Below, one piece after another: positions 56,070-64,000 of a DNA stretch of 64,000 nt (its first letter is position 1; every line of letters begins with the position of its first letter). The notes under the pieces were generated by a model. That model worked only from the letters and a program-made list of their open reading frames with translations. It did no database searches and had not been told where the DNA came from. The stretch is from NCBI RefSeq assembly GCF_000222765.1, contig NZ_AFUE01000008.1, positions 188,501 through 252,500 on the forward strand, in the 5' to 3' direction. The translations under genes were made by a program, and so were the position numbers. The DNA comes from Streptococcus cristatus ATCC 51100. GTDB lineage: Bacteria > Bacillota > Bacilli > Lactobacillales > Streptococcaceae.

Positions 56070-57140
56070 ATGAAAAAAATAGTATTTACAGGCGGAGGGA
56101 CAGTTGGCCATGTGACCCTCAATCTTTTGCTGATGCCTAAATTTATCGAAGAGGGCTGGGAAGTCCATTATATCGGTGACCGCCATGGGATTGAGTACAA
56201 GGAAATTCAGAAATCAGGTCTACCTGTTGTTTTCCATTCGATTGCAACTGGCAAGCTCCGTCGCTATTTTTCTTGGCAGAATCTTTGGGATGTTTTTAAA
56301 GTGGCAGGCGGCATTTTCCAGTCGCTGGGTATTATGTTAAAAGTCCGTCCAAAAGCCCTGTTTTCAAAAGGAGGCTTTGTGTCTGTTCCGCCAGTGATTG
56401 CGGCGAAGGTGACAGGCGTTCCAGTTTTTATTCATGAGTCTGACTTGTCGCTTGGTTTGGCCAATAAAATCGGTTATAAATGCGCGACAAAGATGTTCAC
56501 GACTTTTGAGCAAGCTGAAGGCTTGAGCAAGGCTGAACATGTTGGAGCGGTGACCAAGATTGCGGCCCTCCCTCAAACGGAACCGGCTGAGATTGAGAAA
56601 ATTAAGGCTCATTTCACAGAAGGAAAACCTACCTTGCTCTTTGTTGGTGGCTCAGGAGGAGCGAAAGTCTTCAATGATTTTATTACCAAAAATAAGGATC
56701 GCTTGATTGAAAAATACAATATTATCAATCTGACGGGCGATGCTAGCTTGGATGAACTTTCCCACCGCATCTACCGGGTATCCTATGTGACAGATCTATA
56801 CCAGCCACTAATGGCTATGGCAGATGTCGTCGTGACACGAGGTGGTTCCAATACTATCTTTGAATTACTTGCTATGAAGAAGTTGCAAGTGATTGTACCT
56901 TTGGGGCTTGGGGCAAGTCGAGGAGATCAGATTGAAAATGCCAACTACTTCTTGGAAAAAGGCTATGCGCTTAAAATCAATGAAGAAAACTTGAATCGGG
57001 TCAATCTCCAAGTAGCAGTGGATGATTTACTAAGAGAAAAGGATGCTTATTATCAACGAATGGAAAAAGCGCCGGAATTAAAATCTGTAGATGATTTTTA
57101 TGAAATTTTGAAGCAAGATATTAACAAAGGGAAAAAATGA
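56070..57140 (+). CDS. murG: Lipid II-forming N-acetylglucosaminyltransferase
   Basis: MurG transfers GlcNAc to lipid I, making lipid II at the membrane. The 356-residue GT-B protein has [14 protein letters not shown] (a streptococcal variant of GGTGGH) and [15 protein letters not shown]. The UDP-GlcNAc site is [16 protein letters not shown]. It starts 1 nt after the murD stop. The A7 run at its start codon region is in frame, which shows that not every A7 run in this window is mis-called. Confidence 0.95.
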   Translation: MKKIVFTGGGTVGHVTLNLLLMPKFIEEGWEVHYIGDRHGIEYKEIQKSGLPVVFHSIATGKLRRYFSWQNLWDVFKVAGGIFQSLGIMLKVRPKALFSKGGFVSVPPVIAAKVTGVPVFIHESDLSLGLANKIGYKCATKMFTTFEQAEGLSKAEHVGAVTKIAALPQTEPAEIEKIKAHFTEGKPTLLFVGGSGGAKVFNDFITKNKDRLIEKYNIINLTGDASLDELSHRIYRVSYVTDLYQPLMAMADVVVTRGGSNTIFELLAMKKLQVIVPLGLGASRGDQIENANYFLEKGYALKINEENLNRVNLQVAVDDLLREKDAYYQRMEKAPELKSVDDFYEILKQDINKGKK

Positions 57141-58333
57141 AAAAAAGCAAGGAAGACAAGCAAGAAACGGCTCAACTTTCTCTTTCTGAATGGCAAGTCA
57201 GAAACAAAGAGTATCTTGAGAAAAAAGCTCAAGAAAAGGCAAAAAAGCAAGCTGAGTTAGAGAAAAAAAGAGCTGAACTAGAGCAGAAAAAAGAAGAAAT
57301 GAAGGCGGAACTGGAAAATCAGAAGCCTTCTAATGAAAAAGATATAGTCTCCGAAGAAATTGACACAGACTCTCCTACAAGTGAAGAAGAAACTGCAGTT
57401 CAAGATTCTGAAAGTGAGTCTGAAGTTGAGGAGCAAGATGAAGCTGAAGCTCAGGACCAAGAGCAAGATGAAGAAGAAGTAGAGCAGCTTGAGCTACCAA
57501 AAGTTCCAATTGAGAAAATCCACTGGTATCGAGCTTTGCCAGTTTTAGTGACAAGCTCCCTGGTTTTTTTAGCTTCCCTTTATTTTCTCACACCGCTGGC
57601 AACTATGAAGACCATTGAATTTACAGGAAACAAGGTAGTGAGTCAGGAGGAGCTAAGAAGCAGTAGCAAAATCGATCAGCGCGATTACACTGTCACTGTT
57701 TACAAAAATCGCCATCATTACGAGAAAAATCTGAAAGCTTCCAGCCCTTGGATTGAAAATGTAGAGATGACCTATCAATTTCCGCTGACTTTCAAAATCG
57801 ATGTTCAGGAATATGGCATTTTAGGTTATTTGCAGAAAGATTCTAAGTATTATCCTATTTTAACGAGTGGAGAATACGTAAAAAATGAGGTTGCGGCTGA
57901 TGCCTTGCCCGAAGAGCGGATGGATGTGACCTTTTCGGATGCAGGCTTGATCAAGGAATTCGTTCAACAACTGAAGAATGTTCCTGATTCGATCAAAAAA
58001 AGTATGAGAAGGGTTGATTTAACTCCTAGCAAGGTGACAGAAGATTTAGTGACCATCACCATGTCTGATGAACACCAAATTTTAGTTCCAATTTCTCATA
58101 TTGCTAAGAAACTTCCCTACTATGAAGGAATTCATCCTCAGTTGGAAGTGCCAAGCGTGATCGATATGGAGGCTGGTATTTTTAGCTATGCGCAAGGCAC
58201 AGAAAATGAAGTTATCCATGAAGCTAGTAACGATGCGCAAGATACAGAATCTTCAACTCAACATGCAGAGCAATCTACCGAGCATCCTGCTCAATCTCAG
58301 GCAGAAAAGCCAGAGATTTCTGAAAATAACTAA
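57137..58333 (+). CDS. divIB: Cell division protein DivIB/FtsQ
   Basis: The 398-residue divisome scaffold protein stabilises FtsB/FtsL at the septum. A long N-terminal cytoplasmic region rich in Glu/Lys/Gln (1-130) precedes one transmembrane helix (about 134-156; [19 protein letters not shown]). The extracellular POTRA-like and beta domains follow, ending in a Gln/Glu/Ser-rich tail. It overlaps murG by 4 nt. Confidence 0.93.
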   Translation: MKKSKEDKQETAQLSLSEWQVRNKEYLEKKAQEKAKKQAELEKKRAELEQKKEEMKAELENQKPSNEKDIVSEEIDTDSPTSEEETAVQDSESESEVEEQDEAEAQDQEQDEEEVEQLELPKVPIEKIHWYRALPVLVTSSLVFLASLYFLTPLATMKTIEFTGNKVVSQEELRSSSKIDQRDYTVTVYKNRHHYEKNLKASSPWIENVEMTYQFPLTFKIDVQEYGILGYLQKDSKYYPILTSGEYVKNEVAADALPEERMDVTFSDAGLIKEFVQQLKNVPDSIKKSMRRVDLTPSKVTEDLVTITMSDEHQILVPISHIAKKLPYYEGIHPQLEVPSVIDMEAGIFSYAQGTENEVIHEASNDAQDTESSTQHAEQSTEHPAQSQAEKPEISENN

Positions 58334-58456
58334 TTATTATAGATAAAAAACTGCGCCAATTTCGTATTTTTATGATATAATAAAGTTTGGATAACCCTAT
58401 TTTCTAGAGTTATTTGTATTAGAATGGAAACGTGGAAGACAGAGAGGACTGATGTA

Positions 58457-59821
58457 ATGGCTAGAGATGGCTTTTTTACTGGATTAGATATAGGAAGTAG
58501 CACAATTAAAGTGTTGGTGGCAGAGCACATCAACGGTGAAATGAATGTTATTGGAGTCAGCAATGCAAAGAGTGCTGGCGTTAAAGATGGGATTATTGTC
58601 GATATTGAAGCAGCAGCAGCAGCTATTAAGTCAGCAATTTCTCAAGCAGAGGAAAAAGCGGGGATTTCAATTGGACTAGTGAATGTTGGCTTGCCTGCAA
58701 ATCTACTGCAAATTGAGCCAACTCAAGGAATGATTCCTGTGACTAGTGACTCCAAAGAAATTACCGATGAAGATGTCGAGAGCGTTGTAAGATCTGCCTT
58801 GACCAAGAGCATGACTCCTGACCGTGAAGTGATTACCTTCATTCCAGAAGAGTTTGTTGTTGATGGCTTCCAAGGTATCCGTGACCCTCGTGGCATGATG
58901 GGAATTCGCTTAGAAATGCGTGGCCTGCTCTACACGGGTCCTCGTACAATCCTGCATAATCTCCGTAAAACAGTGGAGCGTGCAGGAGTGAAATTGGAGA
59001 ATATTATCATTTCTCCTTTAGCGATGACAAAATCCATCTTGAATGAAGGAGAACGGGAGTTTGGTGCGACAGTCATTGATATGGGTGGCGGACAAACTAC
59101 AGTTGCCTCTGTAAAAAATCAAGAATTACAATTTACCAATATCTATCAAGAAGGCGGCGACTATGTCACAAAAGACATTTCAAAAGTCTTGAAAACTTCT
59201 CAGAAATTGGCAGAAAGCTTGAAATTTAACTATGGTGTAGCTTATGTACCATTTGCAGGCACAGAATCTTTCCCAGTTGAAGTCATCGGGGAAGTTAATC
59301 CAGTTGAAATAACAGAAACCTATCTAGCTGAAATCATCTCTGCTCGTATCAAACATGTTTTTGAACAAATCAAGCAAGATTTAGATAGAAGACACGTGTT
59401 AGATCTTCCTGGTGGTATCGTCATCGTTGGTGGTGGAGCGATCTTGCCTGGCGTTGTAGAATTAGCTCAGGAAGTATTTGGTGTTCACGCTAAATTATAT
59501 GTACCAAATCAAATCGGTATCCGTAATCCAGCTTTTGCCCACGTGATTAGTCTTTCAGAGTATGCTGGTAATCTGACCGAAGTGGATAGAATTGCGCAAG
59601 CTGCTGTTCGTGGAGACGAGCAGTTGCGTCATCAAGCAACTAGCTTTGAACGTCCAAGTCATAGAGTACCTCGCTTTGATCATCAGCCGGTTGAACCAGT
59701 TCAACCAGTTCAAGAGGTGGAACCAGAAATTGCACCGCTTAGAAATGAAGAACCGCAAGAGGAACCAAAGGCTAGTCTTACAGATAAGATGCGCAATTTA
59801 ATTGGTAATATGTTTGAGTAA
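58457..59821 (+). CDS. ftsA: Cell division protein FtsA
   Basis: This actin-like ATPase tethers FtsZ to the membrane. The 454-residue protein has TGLDIGSSTIKVLV (ATP site, residues 8-21), FIPEEFVVDG and VIDMGGGQTTVA. The C-terminal membrane-binding helix is KASLTDKMRNLIGNMF, preceded by a Pro/Glu/Gln-rich linker. The start is ATG 58457 behind AGAGAGGAC. An extended -10 (TGATATAAT, near 58374-58382) suggests a promoter between divIB and ftsA. Confidence 0.95.
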   Translation: MARDGFFTGLDIGSSTIKVLVAEHINGEMNVIGVSNAKSAGVKDGIIVDIEAAAAAIKSAISQAEEKAGISIGLVNVGLPANLLQIEPTQGMIPVTSDSKEITDEDVESVVRSALTKSMTPDREVITFIPEEFVVDGFQGIRDPRGMMGIRLEMRGLLYTGPRTILHNLRKTVERAGVKLENIIISPLAMTKSILNEGEREFGATVIDMGGGQTTVASVKNQELQFTNIYQEGGDYVTKDISKVLKTSQKLAESLKFNYGVAYVPFAGTESFPVEVIGEVNPVEITETYLAEIISARIKHVFEQIKQDLDRRHVLDLPGGIVIVGGGAILPGVVELAQEVFGVHAKLYVPNQIGIRNPAFAHVISLSEYAGNLTEVDRIAQAAVRGDEQLRHQATSFERPSHRVPRFDHQPVEPVQPVQEVEPEIAPLRNEEPQEEPKASLTDKMRNLIGNMFE

Positions 59822-59834
59822 GGAGAATAAATAG

Positions 59835-61103
<1,269 letters not shown>

Positions 61104-61107
61104 TTAA

Positions 61108-61779
61108 ATGGATTTTCAAGTAAATAAAGATTTAATTTTTCAAAATGTTGCTCAAATAGTTGAAAAAGAAAATCGATTGAAGGACTCCGTAAACATTATT
61201 GCGGTTACCAAGTATGTTGACTGTGAAACAGCGAAAAAACTCGTGGATACAGGAATCAAACATATTGGAGAAAATCGAGTAGATAAGTTTCTTGAAAAAT
61301 ATCATGCTTTAAAGGAAGAAAACCTTACTTGGCATTTGATTGGTAGTTTGCAGAGAAGGAAAGTAAAAGATGTGATCAACTATGTTGATTATTTCCATGC
61401 TTTAGACTCTGTCAAATTGGCTCAAGAAATCAACAAGCGAGCGGATCATGTGATTAATTGTTTCTTGCAAGTCAATATTTCAAAAGAAGAAAGCAAGCAC
61501 GGTTTTTTAGTTGAAGAACTAGATAGTGTTTTACCAGAGCTTGCAGCCTTAGAAAATATTTGCATTGTTGGCCTGATGACCATGGCTCCACTCGAAGCTG
61601 ATCATCAAGAGCTGAATCAGATTTTTTCAGAGGCACATCAGCTTCAATTAAACTTACAAAGCAAACAGTTAAAAAACATGCCCTTTTCTGATTTGAGTAT
61701 GGGAATGAGCCGTGACTATCCCGAAGCGATTGCCAACGGCTCAACCTATGTCAGAATCGGAACAGCATTTTTTAAATAG
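61108..61779 (+). CDS. ylmE: YggS/YlmE-type pyridoxal phosphate homeostasis protein
   Basis: This 223-residue single-domain TIM-barrel PLP protein keeps PLP levels in check and has no known catalytic activity. The PLP lysine is in IIAVTKYV (residue 34), with HIGENRVDKF and LSMGMSRDYPEAI also present. The start is 5 nt from the ftsZ stop. Confidence 0.92.
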   Translation: MDFQVNKDLIFQNVAQIVEKENRLKDSVNIIAVTKYVDCETAKKLVDTGIKHIGENRVDKFLEKYHALKEENLTWHLIGSLQRRKVKDVINYVDYFHALDSVKLAQEINKRADHVINCFLQVNISKEESKHGFLVEELDSVLPELAALENICIVGLMTMAPLEADHQELNQIFSEAHQLQLNLQSKQLKNMPFSDLSMGMSRDYPEAIANGSTYVRIGTAFFK

Positions 61780-61788
61780 GAAAGAACT

Positions 61789-62355
61789 ATGTCATTTAAA
61801 GATAAATTTGATAAATTTATAGAATACTTTACAGAAGATGGAGAAAAGTCTGACTTACCAGTACAGCCTTTAGATGAATCTGATTCTGTTTTGAAGCCTG
61901 CAGAGATCGAGCCAGTTCCGGCTGCATCAGCAAAGGAAAGCGCACGTACTCGTTCAGTTTCTTCACAAGTCCAACAAAAACCGGCAACGGAAAACATCAC
62001 TAGATTGCATGCTCGCCAACAAGAACTGGCTCAGCATCGAGTGAAATCTAGTGAGAAGGTTACGATTGATGTTCGCTATCCGAAAAAATATGAGGAAGCG
62101 ACAGAGGTTGTTGATTTACTTGTGGCGAATGAGAGTATCTTAATTGATTTTCAATATATGACGGAGGTACAAGCAAGACGTTGCTTGGATTATCTTGATG
62201 GGGCACGCTATGTTTTGGCTGGGAACTTGAGAAAAGTTGCGAGTACCATGTACTTGCTTACTCCAATCAATGTTGTCGTCAATGTAGAAGATATTCGCCT
62301 TCCCAACGATGTGGATCTGAGTGAATACGATTTTGATATGAAACGCAGCAGATAA
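61789..62355 (+). CDS. sepF: Cell division protein SepF
   Basis: SepF forms rings that bundle FtsZ and can anchor it to the membrane through an N-terminal amphipathic helix ([13 protein letters not shown]). The 188-residue protein has a disordered middle and the C-terminal SepF domain from [14 protein letters not shown] to LLTPINVVV. It lies between ylmE and ylmG, as in most Gram-positive bacteria. Confidence 0.95.
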   Translation: MSFKDKFDKFIEYFTEDGEKSDLPVQPLDESDSVLKPAEIEPVPAASAKESARTRSVSSQVQQKPATENITRLHARQQELAQHRVKSSEKVTIDVRYPKKYEEATEVVDLLVANESILIDFQYMTEVQARRCLDYLDGARYVLAGNLRKVASTMYLLTPINVVVNVEDIRLPNDVDLSEYDFDMKRSR

Positions 62356-62358
62356 TTA

Positions 62359-62634
62359 ATGATTTATTTTATTTTAAAATTAGTTTCTAATCTAATTGAT
62401 CTTTACTCCCTTCTCGTCTTCATCTATGCACTCTTGTCTTGGTTCCCTGGAGCTTACCAAACAGCCCTAGGAAGGCTTGTCGGTTCTCTGGTTGAACCAT
62501 TTTTGCGTTTATTCCGCAGGTTACCTTTGCAGTTTGGTAGATTAGACTTTACTGTTCTGGTGGCACTTTTTGCCTTGAGAGTGCTTGATACCTTATTTCT
62601 ACACTTCCTCGCTTCCTTGTTATTGCTATGGTAA
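62359..62634 (+). CDS. ylmG: YlmG/YggT family membrane protein
   Basis: The 91-residue protein has two YGGT-type transmembrane segments (residues 3-25 and 65-88), with LVEPFLRLFRRLP between. It has a proposed role in division or membrane organisation. It overlaps the next gene by 7 nt. Confidence 0.93.
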   Translation: MIYFILKLVSNLIDLYSLLVFIYALLSWFPGAYQTALGRLVGSLVEPFLRLFRRLPLQFGRLDFTVLVALFALRVLDTLFLHFLASLLLLW

Positions 62635-63413
62635 ACAATATCTATCAGCATTTTTCTCAGGATGATCAAGATTTTCTGGATAAAAGCATGGAATTGCTTC
62701 AAAGAGTAGAAAATCAATATAGCTATGAGACGACTGCTTTTTTGAATCCTCATCAGGTCAATATTCTCAAAAATTTGAGTAAGCAATATGATGTGCAAGT
62801 ATTTGCTAGTTCAGATTATTTTCCAAGTGAGTTTGCTAAAGTGTTGATTGCACCTAGCTATTATCAATTAGAACTCGAAGATTTTGATGTGGTCTTGCTA
62901 GAGATTACCTATGCAAGTAAGTTCTACAAGGTAACTCATTCACAAATTATGGGAACTCTTTTGCATCAGCTAGGAATTGAGAGGCGGACGTTTGGCGATA
63001 TCATCGTCGTGGATGACCGTGCACAAGTATTTGTGGATAGAAGATTAGAAGAATATTTCATTACGAATGTTTCTAAAATAGCTAAAGTTCCAGTTCGGCT
63101 AAGAAGAGTTGATTTCAAAGATCAGTTACAAGATGCACCGGTGACTAAAACAACAGATGTTTTGGTCTCTAGTCTCAGATTGGATAAGCTGGTAGCGACA
63201 GTCTTTAAATTATCACGTAGTCAAGCTGTGGAACTAATCATGGGGAAGCAGGTAAAGCAGAACTACAGAACCATTGATAACCCTAGTCACCAGCTCTCTC
63301 TGGGGGATTTGATTAGCGTTAGGAAATATGGAAGATTTAAGATTTTAACAGAAAATGGTTTTTCCAAAAACGGGAAGCATAAACTAACAGTTGAATTATT
63401 ACCTAGCAAATAA
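62628..63413 (+). CDS. ylmH: YlmH-type RNA-binding protein with S4 domain
   Basis: The 261-residue protein has an N-terminal YlmH domain (residues 1-170) and a C-terminal S4 RNA-binding domain (about 180-245; SSLRLDKLVATVFKLSRSQA). Homologues bind ribosomes or tRNA and help stalled-ribosome rescue; a division role is inferred from position. It precedes divIVA by 9 nt. Confidence 0.93.
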   Translation: MVNNIYQHFSQDDQDFLDKSMELLQRVENQYSYETTAFLNPHQVNILKNLSKQYDVQVFASSDYFPSEFAKVLIAPSYYQLELEDFDVVLLEITYASKFYKVTHSQIMGTLLHQLGIERRTFGDIIVVDDRAQVFVDRRLEEYFITNVSKIAKVPVRLRRVDFKDQLQDAPVTKTTDVLVSSLRLDKLVATVFKLSRSQAVELIMGKQVKQNYRTIDNPSHQLSLGDLISVRKYGRFKILTENGFSKNGKHKLTVELLPSK

Positions 63414-63422
63414 GGAGGAAAT

Positions 63423-64000
63423 ATGGCACTAACATCATTAGATATTAGAGATAAAGCTTTTTCGACCAAATTTAGAGGGTATGATATTGATGAAGTTGAA
63501 GAATTTCTTGATATCATTGTCAATGATTATGAGGAGCTAATCCGCGAGAATCATGAGAAAGAAGCAAAAATCCGCAATCTTGAAGAGCGCCTAATTTATT
63601 TTGATGAAATGAAAGATTCGCTTAGTCAGTCCGTTTTGATTGCGCAAGACACAGCAGAGCGGGTCAAACAAGCAGCGCAAGAACGTTCCGGAAATATTGT
63701 GCAGCAAGCAGAGCAAGATGCGCAACGCTTGTTAGATAGAGCCAAGTATAAGGCTAATGATATTCTTCGTCAGGCAACAGACAATGCTAAGAGAGTGGCT
63801 GTTGAAACAGAAGAATTGAAAAATAAAACGCGTGTCTTCCATCAACGTCTTAAATCGACAATTGAAAGTCAGCTAAGTATTGTTGATTCTCAAGATTGGG
63901 AAGACATTCTTCGCCCGACTGCTACCTATCTTCAAACTAGTGATGAAGCCTTTAAAATGGTAGTTGAAGAAGCGCTTGGAGAAAAAGTCGAGCTAGAGGA
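63423..64000 (+). CDS. divIVA: Cell division protein DivIVA, 3' end outside the window
   Basis: This coiled-coil protein senses negative membrane curvature and organises poles and septa. The visible 192 residues start MALTSLDIRDKAFSTKFRGY, with the conserved Phe/Arg membrane-binding loop, then long coiled coils rich in Glu/Gln/Ala. ATG 63423 follows AAGGAGGAAAT. The gene runs off the end of the window. Confidence 0.95.
   Translation, partial: MALTSLDIRDKAFSTKFRGYDIDEVEEFLDIIVNDYEELIRENHEKEAKIRNLEERLIYFDEMKDSLSQSVLIAQDTAERVKQAAQERSGNIVQQAEQDAQRLLDRAKYKANDILRQATDNAKRVAVETEELKNKTRVFHQRLKSTIESQLSIVDSQDWEDILRPTATYLQTSDEAFKMVVEEALGEKVELE

Overview
The window is chromosomal DNA of a viridans-type Streptococcus, most likely of the sanguinis/gordonii/mitis neighbourhood. 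This rests on gene content and order (murD-murG-divIB, ftsA-ftsZ-ylmE-sepF-ylmG-ylmH-divIVA; scpA-scpB-rluB-yidD; racE-rdgB-yfcE-cbpB-xerD-like; dpr; clpE with a CtsR box), on near-identity of remembered streptococcal proteins, and on a 175-bp streptococcal-style intergenic repeat. The species is inferred, not proven. No rRNA, tRNA, CRISPR array or insertion sequence was seen.

Layout. 1-3 kb: K+ uptake genes trkH and a frameshifted trkA on the minus strand. 3-7.3 kb: a small structured RNA/leader, trmL, an FMN riboswitch with ribU, a PAP2 phosphatase, an alkyltransferase, a radical SAM protein and an rRNA methylase. 7.3-20 kb: Na+/H+ antiporter, clpE, folD, a CBS-ACT protein, an ABC-F ATPase, a MarR/GNAT pair, ntdP, recX and an APH-like kinase. 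20-25 kb: a 23S rRNA m5U methyltransferase, a FabK-like flavoenzyme with a cre-like site, and DUF1858/DUF438/DUF1912 genes. 24.8-29.2 kb: a valine T-box whose leader precedes an acetyltransferase, an AT-rich membrane protein and valS.

29.3-34.3 kb is the accessory highlight. Four co-directional AT-rich genes encode an N6-adenine DNA methyltransferase (NPPY), a large protein with two GHKL ATPase modules and a histidine-kinase-like SHE box, a receiver-like protein, and an HNH nuclease. It looks like a restriction-modification or defence cassette with a built-in phosphorelay. Three of its genes are broken, always by what looks like one A missing from a run of seven or eight. The same lesion explains the broken trkA (six A) and an apparent coaD-sepM fusion (seven A). 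Homopolymer under-calling in the assembly is the simplest explanation; decay or slippage are alternatives.

34.5-46.5 kb: lysA, racE-to-xerD-like, scpAB-rluB-yidD, rsmD-coaD-sepM, a YutD-family gene, rlmN and vanZ. 46.5-51 kb: a tryptophan T-box driving an isolated trpB and trpG, a competence prepilin peptidase, dpr with a PerR box, yqgQ and a rhodanese. 51-54 kb: rsuA-like, typA, DUF3165. 54.7-64 kb: the division and cell-wall cluster, cut off inside divIVA.

Cross-cutting themes are three copies of a 175-bp three-hairpin repeat; at least five genes whose extended -10 box lies 6-7 nt before the ATG with no usable ribosome site (probable leaderless mRNAs); and RNA-level control (FMN riboswitch, two T-boxes, a candidate attenuator). 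All calls come from reading the sequence and from remembered family features; no database search was run.
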